Below are positions 1-5,887 of a stretch of DNA of 8,345 nucleotides, piece by piece (within the stretch, counting starts at the first letter, position 1; each line of letters opens with the position of its first letter). The notes beneath the pieces were generated by a model. It was not told the DNA's origin, did no database searches, and saw only the letters and a list, made by a program, of their open reading frames with translations. The position numbers and the translations under genes are program-made. The DNA is from Candidatus Parcubacteria bacterium (GTDB taxonomy: Bacteria > Patescibacteriota > Minisyncoccia > UBA6257 > JAPLYJ01): assembly GCA_026395655.1 (NCBI GenBank), contig JAPLYJ010000069.1:1-8345 (forward strand). The letters run 5' to 3'.

Positions 1-518
1 GAAAGAAGTGGTATTTTAATGGCTATAAGATTTTTTATTGCTTCAGTAGCACGAAAAAAACTTTCAGAATTATTACGAATTTTGTTATGCGTTTCCTCTA
101 ATCCATCAAGGCTAATTTGAATAGAGTCAATTTTTGCTTTTTTAATTTCTTCCGCTTTCTTTCTATCAATTAAAAAACCATTAGAAGCAAACCCGGTTCC
201 TAAGCCTTTTGATTTTGCATATGACAAAACCTCTAAAAGGTCATTACGCATAAAAGGCTCACCACCCGTTGCCCCAAAAAAACATCTTTTAATTTTAGAA
301 ATATCATCTATTACTTTTTTAATTTCATCAGTAGTAAGCTCTGTATCATAACTTTCTTTTGAAGCTCCGCAATGCTCACAATGCAAATTGCAACGACGAG
401 TACAATCCCAAGCAATAAAATTAGGTAGTCTGACTACTTCATTGTTTTTCGTTCTTCTATAAAATTGCTTACGAAAATAATTTATCGCAAACTTATCGAT
501 TTGATAGACTAATTTCAT
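1..518 (-). CDS. Radical SAM protein, N-terminal 172 residues (gene runs off the left edge)
   Basis: Translating the minus strand from the ATG at 518 gives an uninterrupted frame to the window edge. Residues 43-50 read CNLHCEHC, the CxxxCxxC motif that ligates the 4Fe-4S cluster of radical SAM enzymes; an extra Cys sits at 39. The SAM-contacting GGEP motif follows at 85-88 (ATGGEPF), and SNGF (about 112-115) and ISLDG (about 134-138) fit the next barrel strands. The layout resembles the MoaA/PqqE/SPASM-type group, but the C-terminus that would show a SPASM or other auxiliary cluster domain lies outside the window, so the substrate cannot be named. The start lies 18 nt downstream of a small membrane protein gene, suggesting co-transcription with it and the RyR-like gene. 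No Shine-Dalgarno sequence is visible before the ATG. The fold assignment is secure; the role is unknown. Confidence 0.9.
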   Translation of the reverse strand, partial: MKLVYQIDKFAINYFRKQFYRRTKNNEVVRLPNFIAWDCTRRCNLHCEHCGASKESYDTELTTDEIKKVIDDISKIKRCFFGATGGEPFMRNDLLEVLSYAKSKGLGTGFASNGFLIDRKKAEEIKKAKIDSIQISLDGLEETHNKIRNNSESFFRATEAIKNLIAIKIPLL

Positions 519-536
519 AATAAATTAAACTACGTA

Positions 537-755
537 CTAAGGATTTGGATTAGGCATATACACCATCATACCATTGCTTCGAATAAATGAAAGTATCGTA
601 AGGACAATAATCCCAACAACAATAGCGGTTAATATTAATCCAACAATCAGAAATTTCTTTTTTTTAGTTGCTTTGTATTCTATTAAACAAGAAATCCCTC
701 CTATCGGAATAAGGATTATAACAACCATTATAATCATAGATAAAATTTCTCCCAT
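537..755 (-). CDS. Small two-helix membrane protein, 72 aa, unknown function
   Basis: This 72-residue protein has two hydrophobic segments, about residues 5-24 (ILSMIIMVVIILIPIGGISC) and 34-58, joined by a short basic loop rich in lysine (KATKKKK at 28-34). The loop suggests a hairpin in the cytoplasmic membrane with the loop in the cytosol and both ends outside. The C-terminal tail ends in PNPNP. It starts 5 nt after the stop of the RyR-like gene and ends 18 nt before the radical SAM start, which strongly suggests one operon. I recognise no family. Proteins this short and hydrophobic arise easily by chance in AT-rich DNA, but the tight operon spacing and clean hairpin topology favour a real gene. 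A role as a membrane partner of its neighbours is conceivable but inferred only from position. Confidence 0.7.
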   Translation of the reverse strand: MGEILSMIIMVVIILIPIGGISCLIEYKATKKKKFLIVGLILTAIVVGIIVLTILSFIRSNGMMVYMPNPNP

Positions 756-760
756 ATATC

Positions 761-1267
761 TTATTTACTCGATTTAAAGATTTCTATTGCTTTTCTAATT
801 TGTGCACGATCTTTTTCTTTTTCTTCTTCAGCAAGTTCTGCAAATGGTTTTTTTAGTTCTGGTGAAGCCCATTCACCATTTCTTTCAAGCCATTTATCAT
901 GAACTACCGTACTAGCTTCTTCTATAAATGCCTCATCTAAAATTCGTTCTTTTTCATTTGCTAAAAATACTTCATTCATAGCAACTTCTGCCGCTGCTTT
1001 GTTTTCTCCCTGCCAATCTGTTGGAAGCTCTACAAATGATGAGTTAGCAATATCAATATCATCTGTACCGTGTTCTTTTGCCCATTCTTCATCTTTAGTT
1101 TTCTTTATTCTTGGCTCAAAAGAACCATCTTCTTTTTTTCTAGGAGCCCTCCATTCTTCGTGTAACGAACTGCCTAACTCAACAACCATTTGTCGTTTTT
1201 GCTCAAGCGCTTTTTGTTCAGGTGATTTTTGTTCAAGGCCACCCATACCCATTTCTGGTGATTGCAT
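761..1267 (-). CDS. Soluble protein with two RyR-like modules
   Basis: A 168-residue, highly charged, probably cytosolic protein. The second half (about 114-166) has the pattern I associate with the RyR domain named after ryanodine receptors: VVHDKW at 121-126, then the PFAELAEEEKEKDR stretch at 141-154 (a P-[FY]-x-x-L-x-x-x-x-K-x-x-D-R pattern) and a closing helix. The first half (about 29-105) looks like a longer, diverged copy: LHEEWR at 35-40, IKKTKDEEW at 54-62, then a DIANSSFVELPTDWQGENK stretch at 72-90 and a helix. The Met/Gln-rich first 28 residues look disordered. RyR domains occur in bacteria, phages and animals; a ligand-binding role is likely, but none is known for this protein. 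It is first in a tight operon with a small membrane protein and a radical SAM enzyme, downstream of a good promoter. The RyR call rests on pattern recognition. Confidence 0.75.
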   Translation of the reverse strand: MQSPEMGMGGLEQKSPEQKALEQKRQMVVELGSSLHEEWRAPRKKEDGSFEPRIKKTKDEEWAKEHGTDDIDIANSSFVELPTDWQGENKAAAEVAMNEVFLANEKERILDEAFIEEASTVVHDKWLERNGEWASPELKKPFAELAEEEKEKDRAQIRKAIEIFKSSK

Positions 1268-1298
1268 ATTTTTTATTATTAATTATTAAATTACTTAT

Positions 1299-1327
1299 AT
1301 TATACCAAATTATATCGACCTCTACAA
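1299..1327 (-). promoter_or_regulatory. Sigma70-like promoter of the RyR/membrane/radical SAM operon
   Basis: On the minus strand the -10 is a perfect TATAAT (1299-1304) and the -35 is TTGTAG (1322-1327, four of six consensus bases), separated by exactly 17 nt. Transcription would start near 1292, giving a short AU-rich leader of about 25 nt before the ATG at 1267. No Shine-Dalgarno sequence is present in that leader. It sits in the 83-nt gap after the upstream methyltransferase gene, just where an operon promoter is expected. Confidence 0.55.
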
Positions 1328-1350
1328 ATTTTAAAAATTAAAATATAAAT

Positions 1351-2130
1351 TTATTTCTTTTTAGCAATAAACAAGAGATGGCTCCCTGTACCTAACAATT
1401 CAGGTTTTATACAAATCTGCATCTCTAATTTTTTTAATTTTGCCCATTTTTTAGGTTCATGATATTGTTTCTTATCAACGGCATCTGTTATTGTCGGTGT
1501 TGATGCTATTTCTAAAATCTTGCAACCATTTTTTTCTAAAAGTTGTTTCATCTCATCAATATCATAGACATGTGTTCTGGGACCCATACTACAATAAGTT
1601 TCATGATTTTTATATATACTTATTGTTTCTTCTAAATTTCCATCCCTAAGATATTGCCTCATAAAACCGTATTTTGAATCACAACCAATTATCAAAATTG
1701 AGCTTTTTTTAGCTACTCTTATTAATTCATTGATTGCCTTAAATCTGTTTTCCAAGACATAAGAAATTGAATCACCTACACAAACTACAAAGCTGAATTG
1801 CCCATCTTTAAATTGTTTTAAATTGCTAATATCTCCTTCAAAAAGATCAATCTTATTAGATAATTTAGCATTCTTAACATTCTTACGAGCATAATTAATA
1901 ATTTCTGTTGAAATATCAATTAAAGAAACATGCTTACATTGTTTAGCCATCATAATAGCATTAATACCTGTTCCTCCGCCTGCATCTAAAACAATGTCAG
2001 TCTTTCTAATATATTTTTTGATAAATTCTCTAGGGATTTCGGTTCTTAAAGTAGGATTTTTTTCTGATCTATCTTCTTCATCAGCTATCTTATCATATCT
2101 TTTTTTAACTTTTTTAGGATCGTATTTCAT
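1351..2130 (-). CDS. Class I SAM-dependent methyltransferase, substrate unknown
   Basis: A 259-residue Rossmann-fold methyltransferase. Motif I, VLDAGGGTG (47-55), binds the methionine part of SAM; the acidic residue ending strand 2 is D72 in SLIDIS, which would hold the ribose hydroxyls; EGD (98-100) precedes the adenine-contacting loop; and VVCVGDSISY (about 115-124) is the motif IV region. It lacks an (N/D/S)PP(Y/F) motif, so it is not an amino-DNA methyltransferase like its neighbour; a small molecule, tRNA or protein substrate is more likely. Length is normal for the family. It starts 33 nt after the DNA methyltransferase stop, either co-transcribed with the restriction-modification genes or read from its own promoter at 2139-2144. 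The fold is certain; the substrate is not visible. Confidence 0.88.
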   Translation of the reverse strand: MKYDPKKVKKRYDKIADEEDRSEKNPTLRTEIPREFIKKYIRKTDIVLDAGGGTGINAIMMAKQCKHVSLIDISTEIINYARKNVKNAKLSNKIDLFEGDISNLKQFKDGQFSFVVCVGDSISYVLENRFKAINELIRVAKKSSILIIGCDSKYGFMRQYLRDGNLEETISIYKNHETYCSMGPRTHVYDIDEMKQLLEKNGCKILEIASTPTITDAVDKKQYHEPKKWAKLKKLEMQICIKPELLGTGSHLLFIAKKK

Positions 2131-2138
2131 AAAGAATC

Positions 2139-2169
2139 ATTATATCTGCTTTATTAATTTTAATTACAA
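2139..2169 (-). promoter_or_regulatory. Possible promoter for the class I methyltransferase gene
   Basis: A perfect TATAAT (2139-2144, minus strand) ends only 8 nt before the ATG at 2130. The best -35 is TTGTAA (2164-2169) with a long 19-nt spacer, overlapping the end of the DNA methyltransferase gene. If used, transcription would begin about at the start codon and give a leaderless or nearly leaderless mRNA. In such AT-rich sequence a chance TATAAT is common, so this is tentative. Confidence 0.3.
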
Positions 2170-3012
2170 AAGCTTTGATTGGGATGGCAATTTTCCCTTT
2201 CTATATTTTCCAGTATTTCCATTGTCATTTTTTCTATCTGCAAATGTTTTTTCTACAATATGCTTAGATATTTCTTCTGTTACTATTTTTTTATAATCTA
2301 AGTAATTTTTTAATCTACCCTCTGCATCTTTGACATATTCTTTTGAAATATCTATACCAATATAATTTGATCCTAATAATTTTGCGGCTAAACAGGTTGT
2401 CCCGCTACCAACATATGGATCTAACACTACTCCTTTTTTATCATCTAAAATAGAATAAATTATTCTTGTTGGTAAAAGCAATGGAAATGGTGCTGGATGC
2501 CCATTTTTTCTTTCAGGTGGAAACCGCCAAATTGAAGTTAGTAATGCGTGTTTAGATTTTAATTCCTCCCCAATCTTGTTATCATCAATCGATTTATAAA
2601 GCCAATAGATTCTTTCATCAATTTGCCAAAATCGCCAACCCCTAATATTTGCCGCGATCATTCTATCCCAAATGATTTCCTGTCTAACTGTCCATTTTGT
2701 TTTTTTAATCCATTCAATAGGATGCAACATTTTCCCACGAGCCCATCTTGTTTTGTGATTGTAAAAAAATGAACCACCTGGTTTTGTAACTCTAAAAACT
2801 TCATTTAATACTTGAATTTGTTGTTCTTGGTAAACTTCTTCAGAAACATTGTCGCTTGTAGCGTTATATTTAACATTTTTTACCAACCAACCTTTATATT
2901 TCTCGCCTTTATTATATGGCGGAGATGTAATCCCTAAGTCAACAAAATTATCATCAATTTTTTTTAAAATTTTGAGAGCATCTCCCTGGATTATCTTATC
3001 TATTGGTTTCAT
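2164..3012 (-). CDS. DNA adenine/cytosine-N4 methyltransferase, beta class, of a type II restriction-modification system
   Basis: A 282-residue enzyme of the N6/N4 DNA methyltransferase family. The catalytic motif IV, TSPPY (29-33), comes first and the SAM-binding motif I, DPYVGSGTT (198-206), comes near the end: this order (IV, recognition region, then X and I) defines the beta class. GHPAPFP (171-177) is the conserved stretch before the motif I strand, and GIDISKEYV (219-227) holds the acidic SAM-contacting residue. TSPPY is used by both N4-cytosine and N6-adenine enzymes, so the modified base cannot be decided. Residues about 100-165 probably carry target recognition. The C-terminal tail (about 240-282) is lysine-rich. 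Its start overlaps the end of the upstream endonuclease candidate by 17 nt, implying translational coupling, and it should protect the host DNA from that nuclease. Confidence 0.93.
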   Translation of the reverse strand: MKPIDKIIQGDALKILKKIDDNFVDLGITSPPYNKGEKYKGWLVKNVKYNATSDNVSEEVYQEQQIQVLNEVFRVTKPGGSFFYNHKTRWARGKMLHPIEWIKKTKWTVRQEIIWDRMIAANIRGWRFWQIDERIYWLYKSIDDNKIGEELKSKHALLTSIWRFPPERKNGHPAPFPLLLPTRIIYSILDDKKGVVLDPYVGSGTTCLAAKLLGSNYIGIDISKEYVKDAEGRLKNYLDYKKIVTEEISKHIVEKTFADRKNDNGNTGKYRKGKLPSQSKLL

Positions 3013-3685
3013 GTTTTACTTTTTTAAATAAAAAGTCATAATATTTTTGCGTAAGCTGTTTTTTATGTTTTTCTAATTTATCTTTTTCAAGATAAATCAT
3101 TCTTAATTCTTTACATTCCTTATAATGTTCAAAAGTAAAATTTGCGCTACGTAAAAATTCGCCTGGTTTATCTCCATTCGGAAATCTTTTTTTAAGTTGA
3201 ATTTTTAATCTCTTAACAAAAGATGAACAATTAAAAGGAAATTCCAAGACATATATCAATTCTCCGTCCACAAAACCGCTAATAAGCATATTAGGATTTT
3301 CTTTCTTATCTTTTGCAAATCTTTTATGTGTATAATCTGTAAAATTACCTCCGCCAGTTAAGCGACGCGGATTTTTTCTCTTGCTGTTATCTTCGGTATT
3401 TAAATTTTGTGGTTTAGCTTCACAAGCGATAACTTTACCCCCAATTTGTGTTGACTGCTTAAATCCATTATATCCAATTTTCGTATTTGTAGGCGTATAC
3501 CCTGCTAAAGATACTGAGATATATTCCCTGAGAAGTGATGAGTTTTTATCATTGATATAAATAGTAATTAAGCCATTAAAAAGGGCTATTAGCTGATCTT
3601 TTGATTTATCTAAAAGCAATGAAGCCAACTCTTTATGAGGCTTAATAGCATATGCTTTTATTACTTCATAGAGTTCATTATTCAT
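2996..3685 (-). CDS. Putative type II restriction endonuclease, PD-(D/E)XK-like
   Basis: This 229-residue protein is called mainly from context: it overlaps by 17 nt the start of a beta-class DNA methyltransferase, the standard arrangement of a type II restriction-modification pair. The sequence supports it. A short loop, GYNGF (71-75), is followed by a strand ending in CEAKP (88-92), where E89-x-K91 fits the (D/E)XK half of a PD-(D/E)XK active site. A GGGNFTDY stretch (111-118) and a later ISGFVDGELIYVLEFPF segment (135-151) look like conserved core. The position where the first catalytic Asp is often found, the G-[YF]-D-G loop, reads N73, so either the Asp lies elsewhere or the family differs. 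I cannot name the recognition sequence. The C-terminal third is helical and very lysine-rich. The ATG at 3685 is the first start in this frame after a stop, and is preceded by an ATG-TAA element. Confidence 0.75.
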   Translation of the reverse strand: MNNELYEVIKAYAIKPHKELASLLLDKSKDQLIALFNGLITIYINDKNSSLLREYISVSLAGYTPTNTKIGYNGFKQSTQIGGKVIACEAKPQNLNTEDNSKRKNPRRLTGGGNFTDYTHKRFAKDKKENPNMLISGFVDGELIYVLEFPFNCSSFVKRLKIQLKKRFPNGDKPGEFLRSANFTFEHYKECKELRMIYLEKDKLEKHKKQLTQKYYDFLFKKVKHETNR

Positions 3686-3686
3686 A

Positions 3687-3707
3687 TTACATAGATTAAA
3701 AACCTCT
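3687..3707 (-). promoter_or_regulatory. Ribosome-binding site followed by an ATG-TAA start-stop element before the endonuclease
   Basis: The minus strand carries AGAGG (3703-3707), the clearest Shine-Dalgarno-like sequence in the window. Ten nucleotides later comes ATG-TAA (3692-3687), a start codon directly followed by a stop, and one base after that the ATG of the endonuclease (3685). Spacing from AGAGG is good for the start-stop ATG and long (17 nt) for the real one. Initiation at the minimal ORF with inefficient re-initiation would lower endonuclease output. The sequence is plain; the function is inferred. Confidence 0.4.
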
Positions 3708-3728
3708 TGGTATCAAACTAATGCCTAT

Positions 3729-3756
3729 ATTATACAAAATCAACAAAATATGCAAA
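3729..3756 (-). promoter_or_regulatory. Probable promoter of the restriction-modification operon
   Basis: A perfect TATAAT -10 (3729-3734, minus strand) is preceded, after 16 nt, by TTTGCA (3751-3756), four of six matches to the -35 consensus. Transcription would start near 3722, leaving a leader of about 36 nt that contains the AGAGG and the ATG-TAA element. It sits in the 133-nt gap between the CYTH gene and the endonuclease gene. No convincing terminator hairpin for the CYTH gene is visible in that gap. Confidence 0.45.
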
Positions 3757-3818
3757 ATCAAATTAAACAAATAAAATAATCGCCAAATTTAAAGTGCATT
3801 CAAATAAAATAATCAATT

Positions 3819-4376
3819 TTACCTATCATAATCATCAAATCTCATATGAAACTTCATTGGTAAACCTTTTTCTAGACGCCATTTTGTAAATAAAGTATCA
3901 CAGGGGTCTTTAAGGGCATTTTTAATATCAAAATTTATTTCTTTAGCTATTTCTCTAATTTTTAATTCTTCACCTTCTATCTCAATAAAATTAGCAAAAG
4001 GGTATTCATCAATTTCTATCTCAACATCTTTGTATATAAAACTGGTTCTATATCTTTCATATGATGTAGTTTCGTTAAATCCCATGGCTTTTATTATATT
4101 TTTCCCTATCTCCCAGCTATCAACTTTAGTTTCCCATTCTATTTCTTTTTTTACATCTTCAGATGGCAAAGGTAGTTTATAAGACATGGTAACAATATCT
4201 CCGTTTTGACGTAACCTAATTCTCCCATTAGTTTTTTCCATCAATCTTTGTTCGTTATCAAACATAACTGTCTTTTGATAGGTTCTTTTCGCTTGTTTAA
4301 CACAGTCCCCAAATTTATTAATGATTTTTTCTAAAGAATCTGTTAAAAGAAATTTTAATTCAATTTCAATTCCCAT
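3819..4376 (-). CDS. CYTH-domain (triphosphate tunnel) protein, class IV adenylate cyclase-like
   Basis: A 185-residue protein of the CYTH superfamily, whose members hydrolyse or cyclise triphosphorylated substrates inside an eight-stranded beta tunnel. The signature ExExK is at E4-I-E6-L-K8. The other charged strands are all present: GRIRLR (51-56), MSYKLP (64-69), KKEIEWE (76-82), YERYRTSF (106-113), VEIEIDEYP (118-126) and FIEIEG (130-135), giving the inward-facing Arg/Lys for phosphates and Glu/Asp for metal ions. Length is typical of single-domain bacterial CYTH proteins. It follows the HIT-family gene by 10 nt, so the two are probably co-transcribed, and both families act on phosphate esters or anhydrides. 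CyaB-type adenylate cyclase, thiamine triphosphatase and inorganic triphosphatase activities all occur in this family and the sequence alone does not choose among them. There is no Shine-Dalgarno at useful spacing. Confidence 0.88.
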   Translation of the reverse strand: MGIEIELKFLLTDSLEKIINKFGDCVKQAKRTYQKTVMFDNEQRLMEKTNGRIRLRQNGDIVTMSYKLPLPSEDVKKEIEWETKVDSWEIGKNIIKAMGFNETTSYERYRTSFIYKDVEIEIDEYPFANFIEIEGEELKIREIAKEINFDIKNALKDPCDTLFTKWRLEKGLPMKFHMRFDDYDR

Positions 4377-4386
4377 ATTATATATA

Positions 4387-4890
4387 TTAATTCTCTTGAG
4401 ATTTTTTAAGAGCTTCTGCGAGTTGTTTTAATTTTTCTGAATCTGCTTTAGGTCCGCTGCCAGAAGATATCCAACCTTCATATTTATCAAACCAAAATTG
4501 TTTGCCACTTAAAATTTGTTTCCAAACACCTTTTTTTAAATCCTCTGTTCCATGCATTGGAACTAATTTAATATGCGCATGATCAATTCCAGTTCCTTCT
4601 ATTATTAAACCAACACGACCAACGTCTTCAAAGAAATTTTCAAGTATTTGGGCTACTTTTTTAGATACGATAATAAATCTTTGTAAAATATCATCTGGCA
4701 TTTTTAATACATCACTATCAAAATGTTTTTTAGGAATAACACAGGTAAAGCCTTCAGTATTGGGATCAATGGAAAGAAATGCCATAAATTCTTCATCTTG
4801 CCAAAAAATTCCTGGAGTTTGTAATTTTCCTTTTGCTATTTCACAAAAAGGACATTTGTTATCTTCTGTTTTTGCTTCGTATTGTGCCAT
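4387..4890 (-). CDS. HIT-family protein with a modified histidine triad
   Basis: A 167-residue histidine-triad protein, of the nucleotide hydrolase/transferase superfamily. CPFC at 13-16 matches the N-terminal Zn-binding CxxC of many HIT proteins; IDPNTEGFTCVIPKKH (41-56) is the strand and loop that packs against the nucleotide; the triad itself lies at H104-A-H106-I-K108-L-V. The second His, H106, which is the catalytic nucleophile in characterised HIT hydrolases, is present, but the third triad position is Lys rather than His. A C-terminal extension of about 50 residues with FWFDKYEGW (about 132-140) follows the core. It lies 48 nt after the C39 peptidase gene and 10 nt before the CYTH gene. 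A weak TTGTTA-N17-TAAATT promoter-like arrangement precedes it and would give a leaderless message. Family is secure; substrate is unknown. Confidence 0.88.
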   Translation of the reverse strand: MAQYEAKTEDNKCPFCEIAKGKLQTPGIFWQDEEFMAFLSIDPNTEGFTCVIPKKHFDSDVLKMPDDILQRFIIVSKKVAQILENFFEDVGRVGLIIEGTGIDHAHIKLVPMHGTEDLKKGVWKQILSGKQFWFDKYEGWISSGSGPKADSEKLKQLAEALKKSQEN

Positions 4891-4938
4891 ATATGTAATT
4901 TATTTTTAAATGGATAATTTAACAAAAAACATAAAACC

Positions 4939-5571
4939 CTATCTCCGAACAACAATCATGGTTTTCACATCAGTATTAATCGGCTCATAGTTACCTGTAG
5001 GATAATCTCTAAATGCTTCGAACATAACATCTGCATCATACCGATAGTCTTTCCCACGATTTATCCCTGGTTCATTGGTGATAAACTCCTCGGTTAGATA
5101 ATCATAACCAGTAATTACAAGCATGTGCGCTACTGGACCAGGAGGTTTAAAAGCTGGATTATTCAAAACACGTCCATTCGCTGGCACAATCACTAAATTA
5201 CCTTTTGCTAATTGATCTATCACATCTTGAGAATTAATATTATCAATAACTTCCACATTTTGATATTTTAAATATTCTTTAAAAATTCTTTTGACTGTAT
5301 CATATGCTGAAGTATCTTGATAAATACCATATTTTTTATTTTGCCAATCTGATATGGCTATAATTTCCTCTTTTGCTTCTTGAAGCGGAAGATCTTGTCC
5401 TGCTGCCCAATGTATAGCCATTATCGCCGATGCTTCTTCACAACCATTCTGCTGATATGGGTCAGACCACTCACCAAACGGTGCTTGCGAAACAAACGGC
5501 ACATTTAATTTAACAATTAAAGTATCAGGATTAATAAGATTAGAGGTAGGTCTGCTACTTTTGAATAGCAA
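4939..5571 (-). CDS. C39-type cysteine peptidase domain, downstream part of a frameshifted secreted protein
   Basis: The frame encodes a papain-like C39-family domain. VPFVSQAPFGEW (24-35) is the usual entry, with Q28 as a candidate oxyanion residue; the nucleophile is C44 in NGCEEAS; the general base is H149 in VAHMLVITGYD; N166 in ITNEPG is at the position of the third residue. All catalytic positions are therefore intact. The first available start is a TTG at 5571, lying inside the upstream 5517-5771 frame with a poor context, so I doubt that translation begins there. The domain proper starts only about 20 residues in, and the upstream frame supplies what this one lacks: a membrane anchor or signal segment. 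The simplest reading is one gene of roughly 275-290 codons interrupted by a one-base frame change near 5530-5590. Predicted to act outside the membrane on a cell-wall or peptide substrate. Confidence 0.82.
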   Translation of the reverse strand: MLFKSSRPTSNLINPDTLIVKLNVPFVSQAPFGEWSDPYQQNGCEEASAIMAIHWAAGQDLPLQEAKEEIIAISDWQNKKYGIYQDTSAYDTVKRIFKEYLKYQNVEVIDNINSQDVIDQLAKGNLVIVPANGRVLNNPAFKPPGPVAHMLVITGYDYLTEEFITNEPGINRGKDYRYDADVMFEAFRDYPTGNYEPINTDVKTMIVVRR

Positions 5572-5771
5572 GGATCTCTTTTTTCTTGACTCTGTATTCT
5601 GTTACAGATAGATAAATCTTGCCTAATATTTGCAATACTTAAATAACACCGATCTTTCACGCCTTGATCTTGTATGTTTTCACAATTTATCTCAATAATA
5701 TCTGATGATTGATTTTTTAAATACGTATATCCATCTATACCAGTCGTTAAGATGGCAACAACCACAATCAT
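5517..5771 (-). CDS. N-terminal signal/anchor and paired-cysteine part of the C39 peptidase gene
   Basis: This 84-codon frame starts with a hydrophobic segment (MIVVVAILTTGIDGYTYL) and then has two copies of a 26-residue unit containing paired cysteines: C30 and C42, then C56 and C68, in the pattern C-x-x-I-Q-x-Q-x(5)-C-Y-x-x-x-A. Such Cys-pair repeats are familiar in exported proteins of small-genome archaea and CPR bacteria, where disulfides are likely. After KVA (residues 71-73) the frame continues only into Leu/Ile-rich nonsense and stops, while the C39 domain continues in the -1 frame, overlapping by 55 nt. The frame is open upstream of the ATG for 17 codons and encodes a basic leader (KKINNTNKGIGNIAS) ideal for a signal peptide, but its only candidate start is ATT at 5819. 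I therefore read this as the 5' half of one broken or programmed-frameshift gene. Confidence 0.65.
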   Translation of the reverse strand: MIVVVAILTTGIDGYTYLKNQSSDIIEINCENIQDQGVKDRCYLSIANIRQDLSICNRIQSQEKRDPCYSKVADLPLILLILIL

Positions 5772-5844
5772 GCTAGCAATATTACCGATACCTTTGTTTG
5801 TATTGTTAATTTTTTTAATATTCTATTTACGTTAGATTATCCTG

Positions 5845-5873
5845 ATTCTCTCATATATAAACTATCGCGTCAA
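5845..5873 (-). promoter_or_regulatory. Possible promoter of the C39 peptidase gene
   Basis: On the minus strand TTGACG (5868-5873, five of six -35 bases) is followed after exactly 17 nt by GAGAAT (5845-5850, four of six -10 bases). Transcription would begin near 5838, at the edge of a GTTAGATT motif copy (5831-5838), with a leader of about 19 nt to the ATT at 5819 or 67 nt to the ATG at 5771. Confidence 0.35.
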
Positions 5874-5887
5874 AATTTTTATCATAT

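Noticed and set aside
1..755. The small protein beside the radical SAM gene as a RiPP precursor peptide.
   Set aside because: It is a two-helix membrane hairpin with only one Cys, no leader/core division and no Gly-Gly-type cleavage site; the radical SAM C-terminus needed to judge this is outside the window.
574..1289. Plus-strand open frames at 574-777 and 999-1289.
   Set aside because: They lie antisense to the small membrane protein and RyR-like genes, have low-complexity composition mirroring those genes, and show no domain or start signal.
1268..1350. An AT-only hairpin (AATTTT/AAAATT) as terminator of the class I methyltransferase gene.
   Set aside because: The pairing is all A-T with a very short loop and is expected by chance at this base composition.
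1994..3031. Plus-strand open frames at 1994-2296 and 2849-3031.
   Set aside because: They are antisense to two well-supported methyltransferase genes; their Phe/Leu/Ser-rich translations are what AT-rich antisense frames give.
3686..3818. A terminator or small RNA between the CYTH and endonuclease genes.
   Set aside because: The gap is A-rich with no GC-containing stem of useful length; the only clear elements are a promoter and the endonuclease leader.
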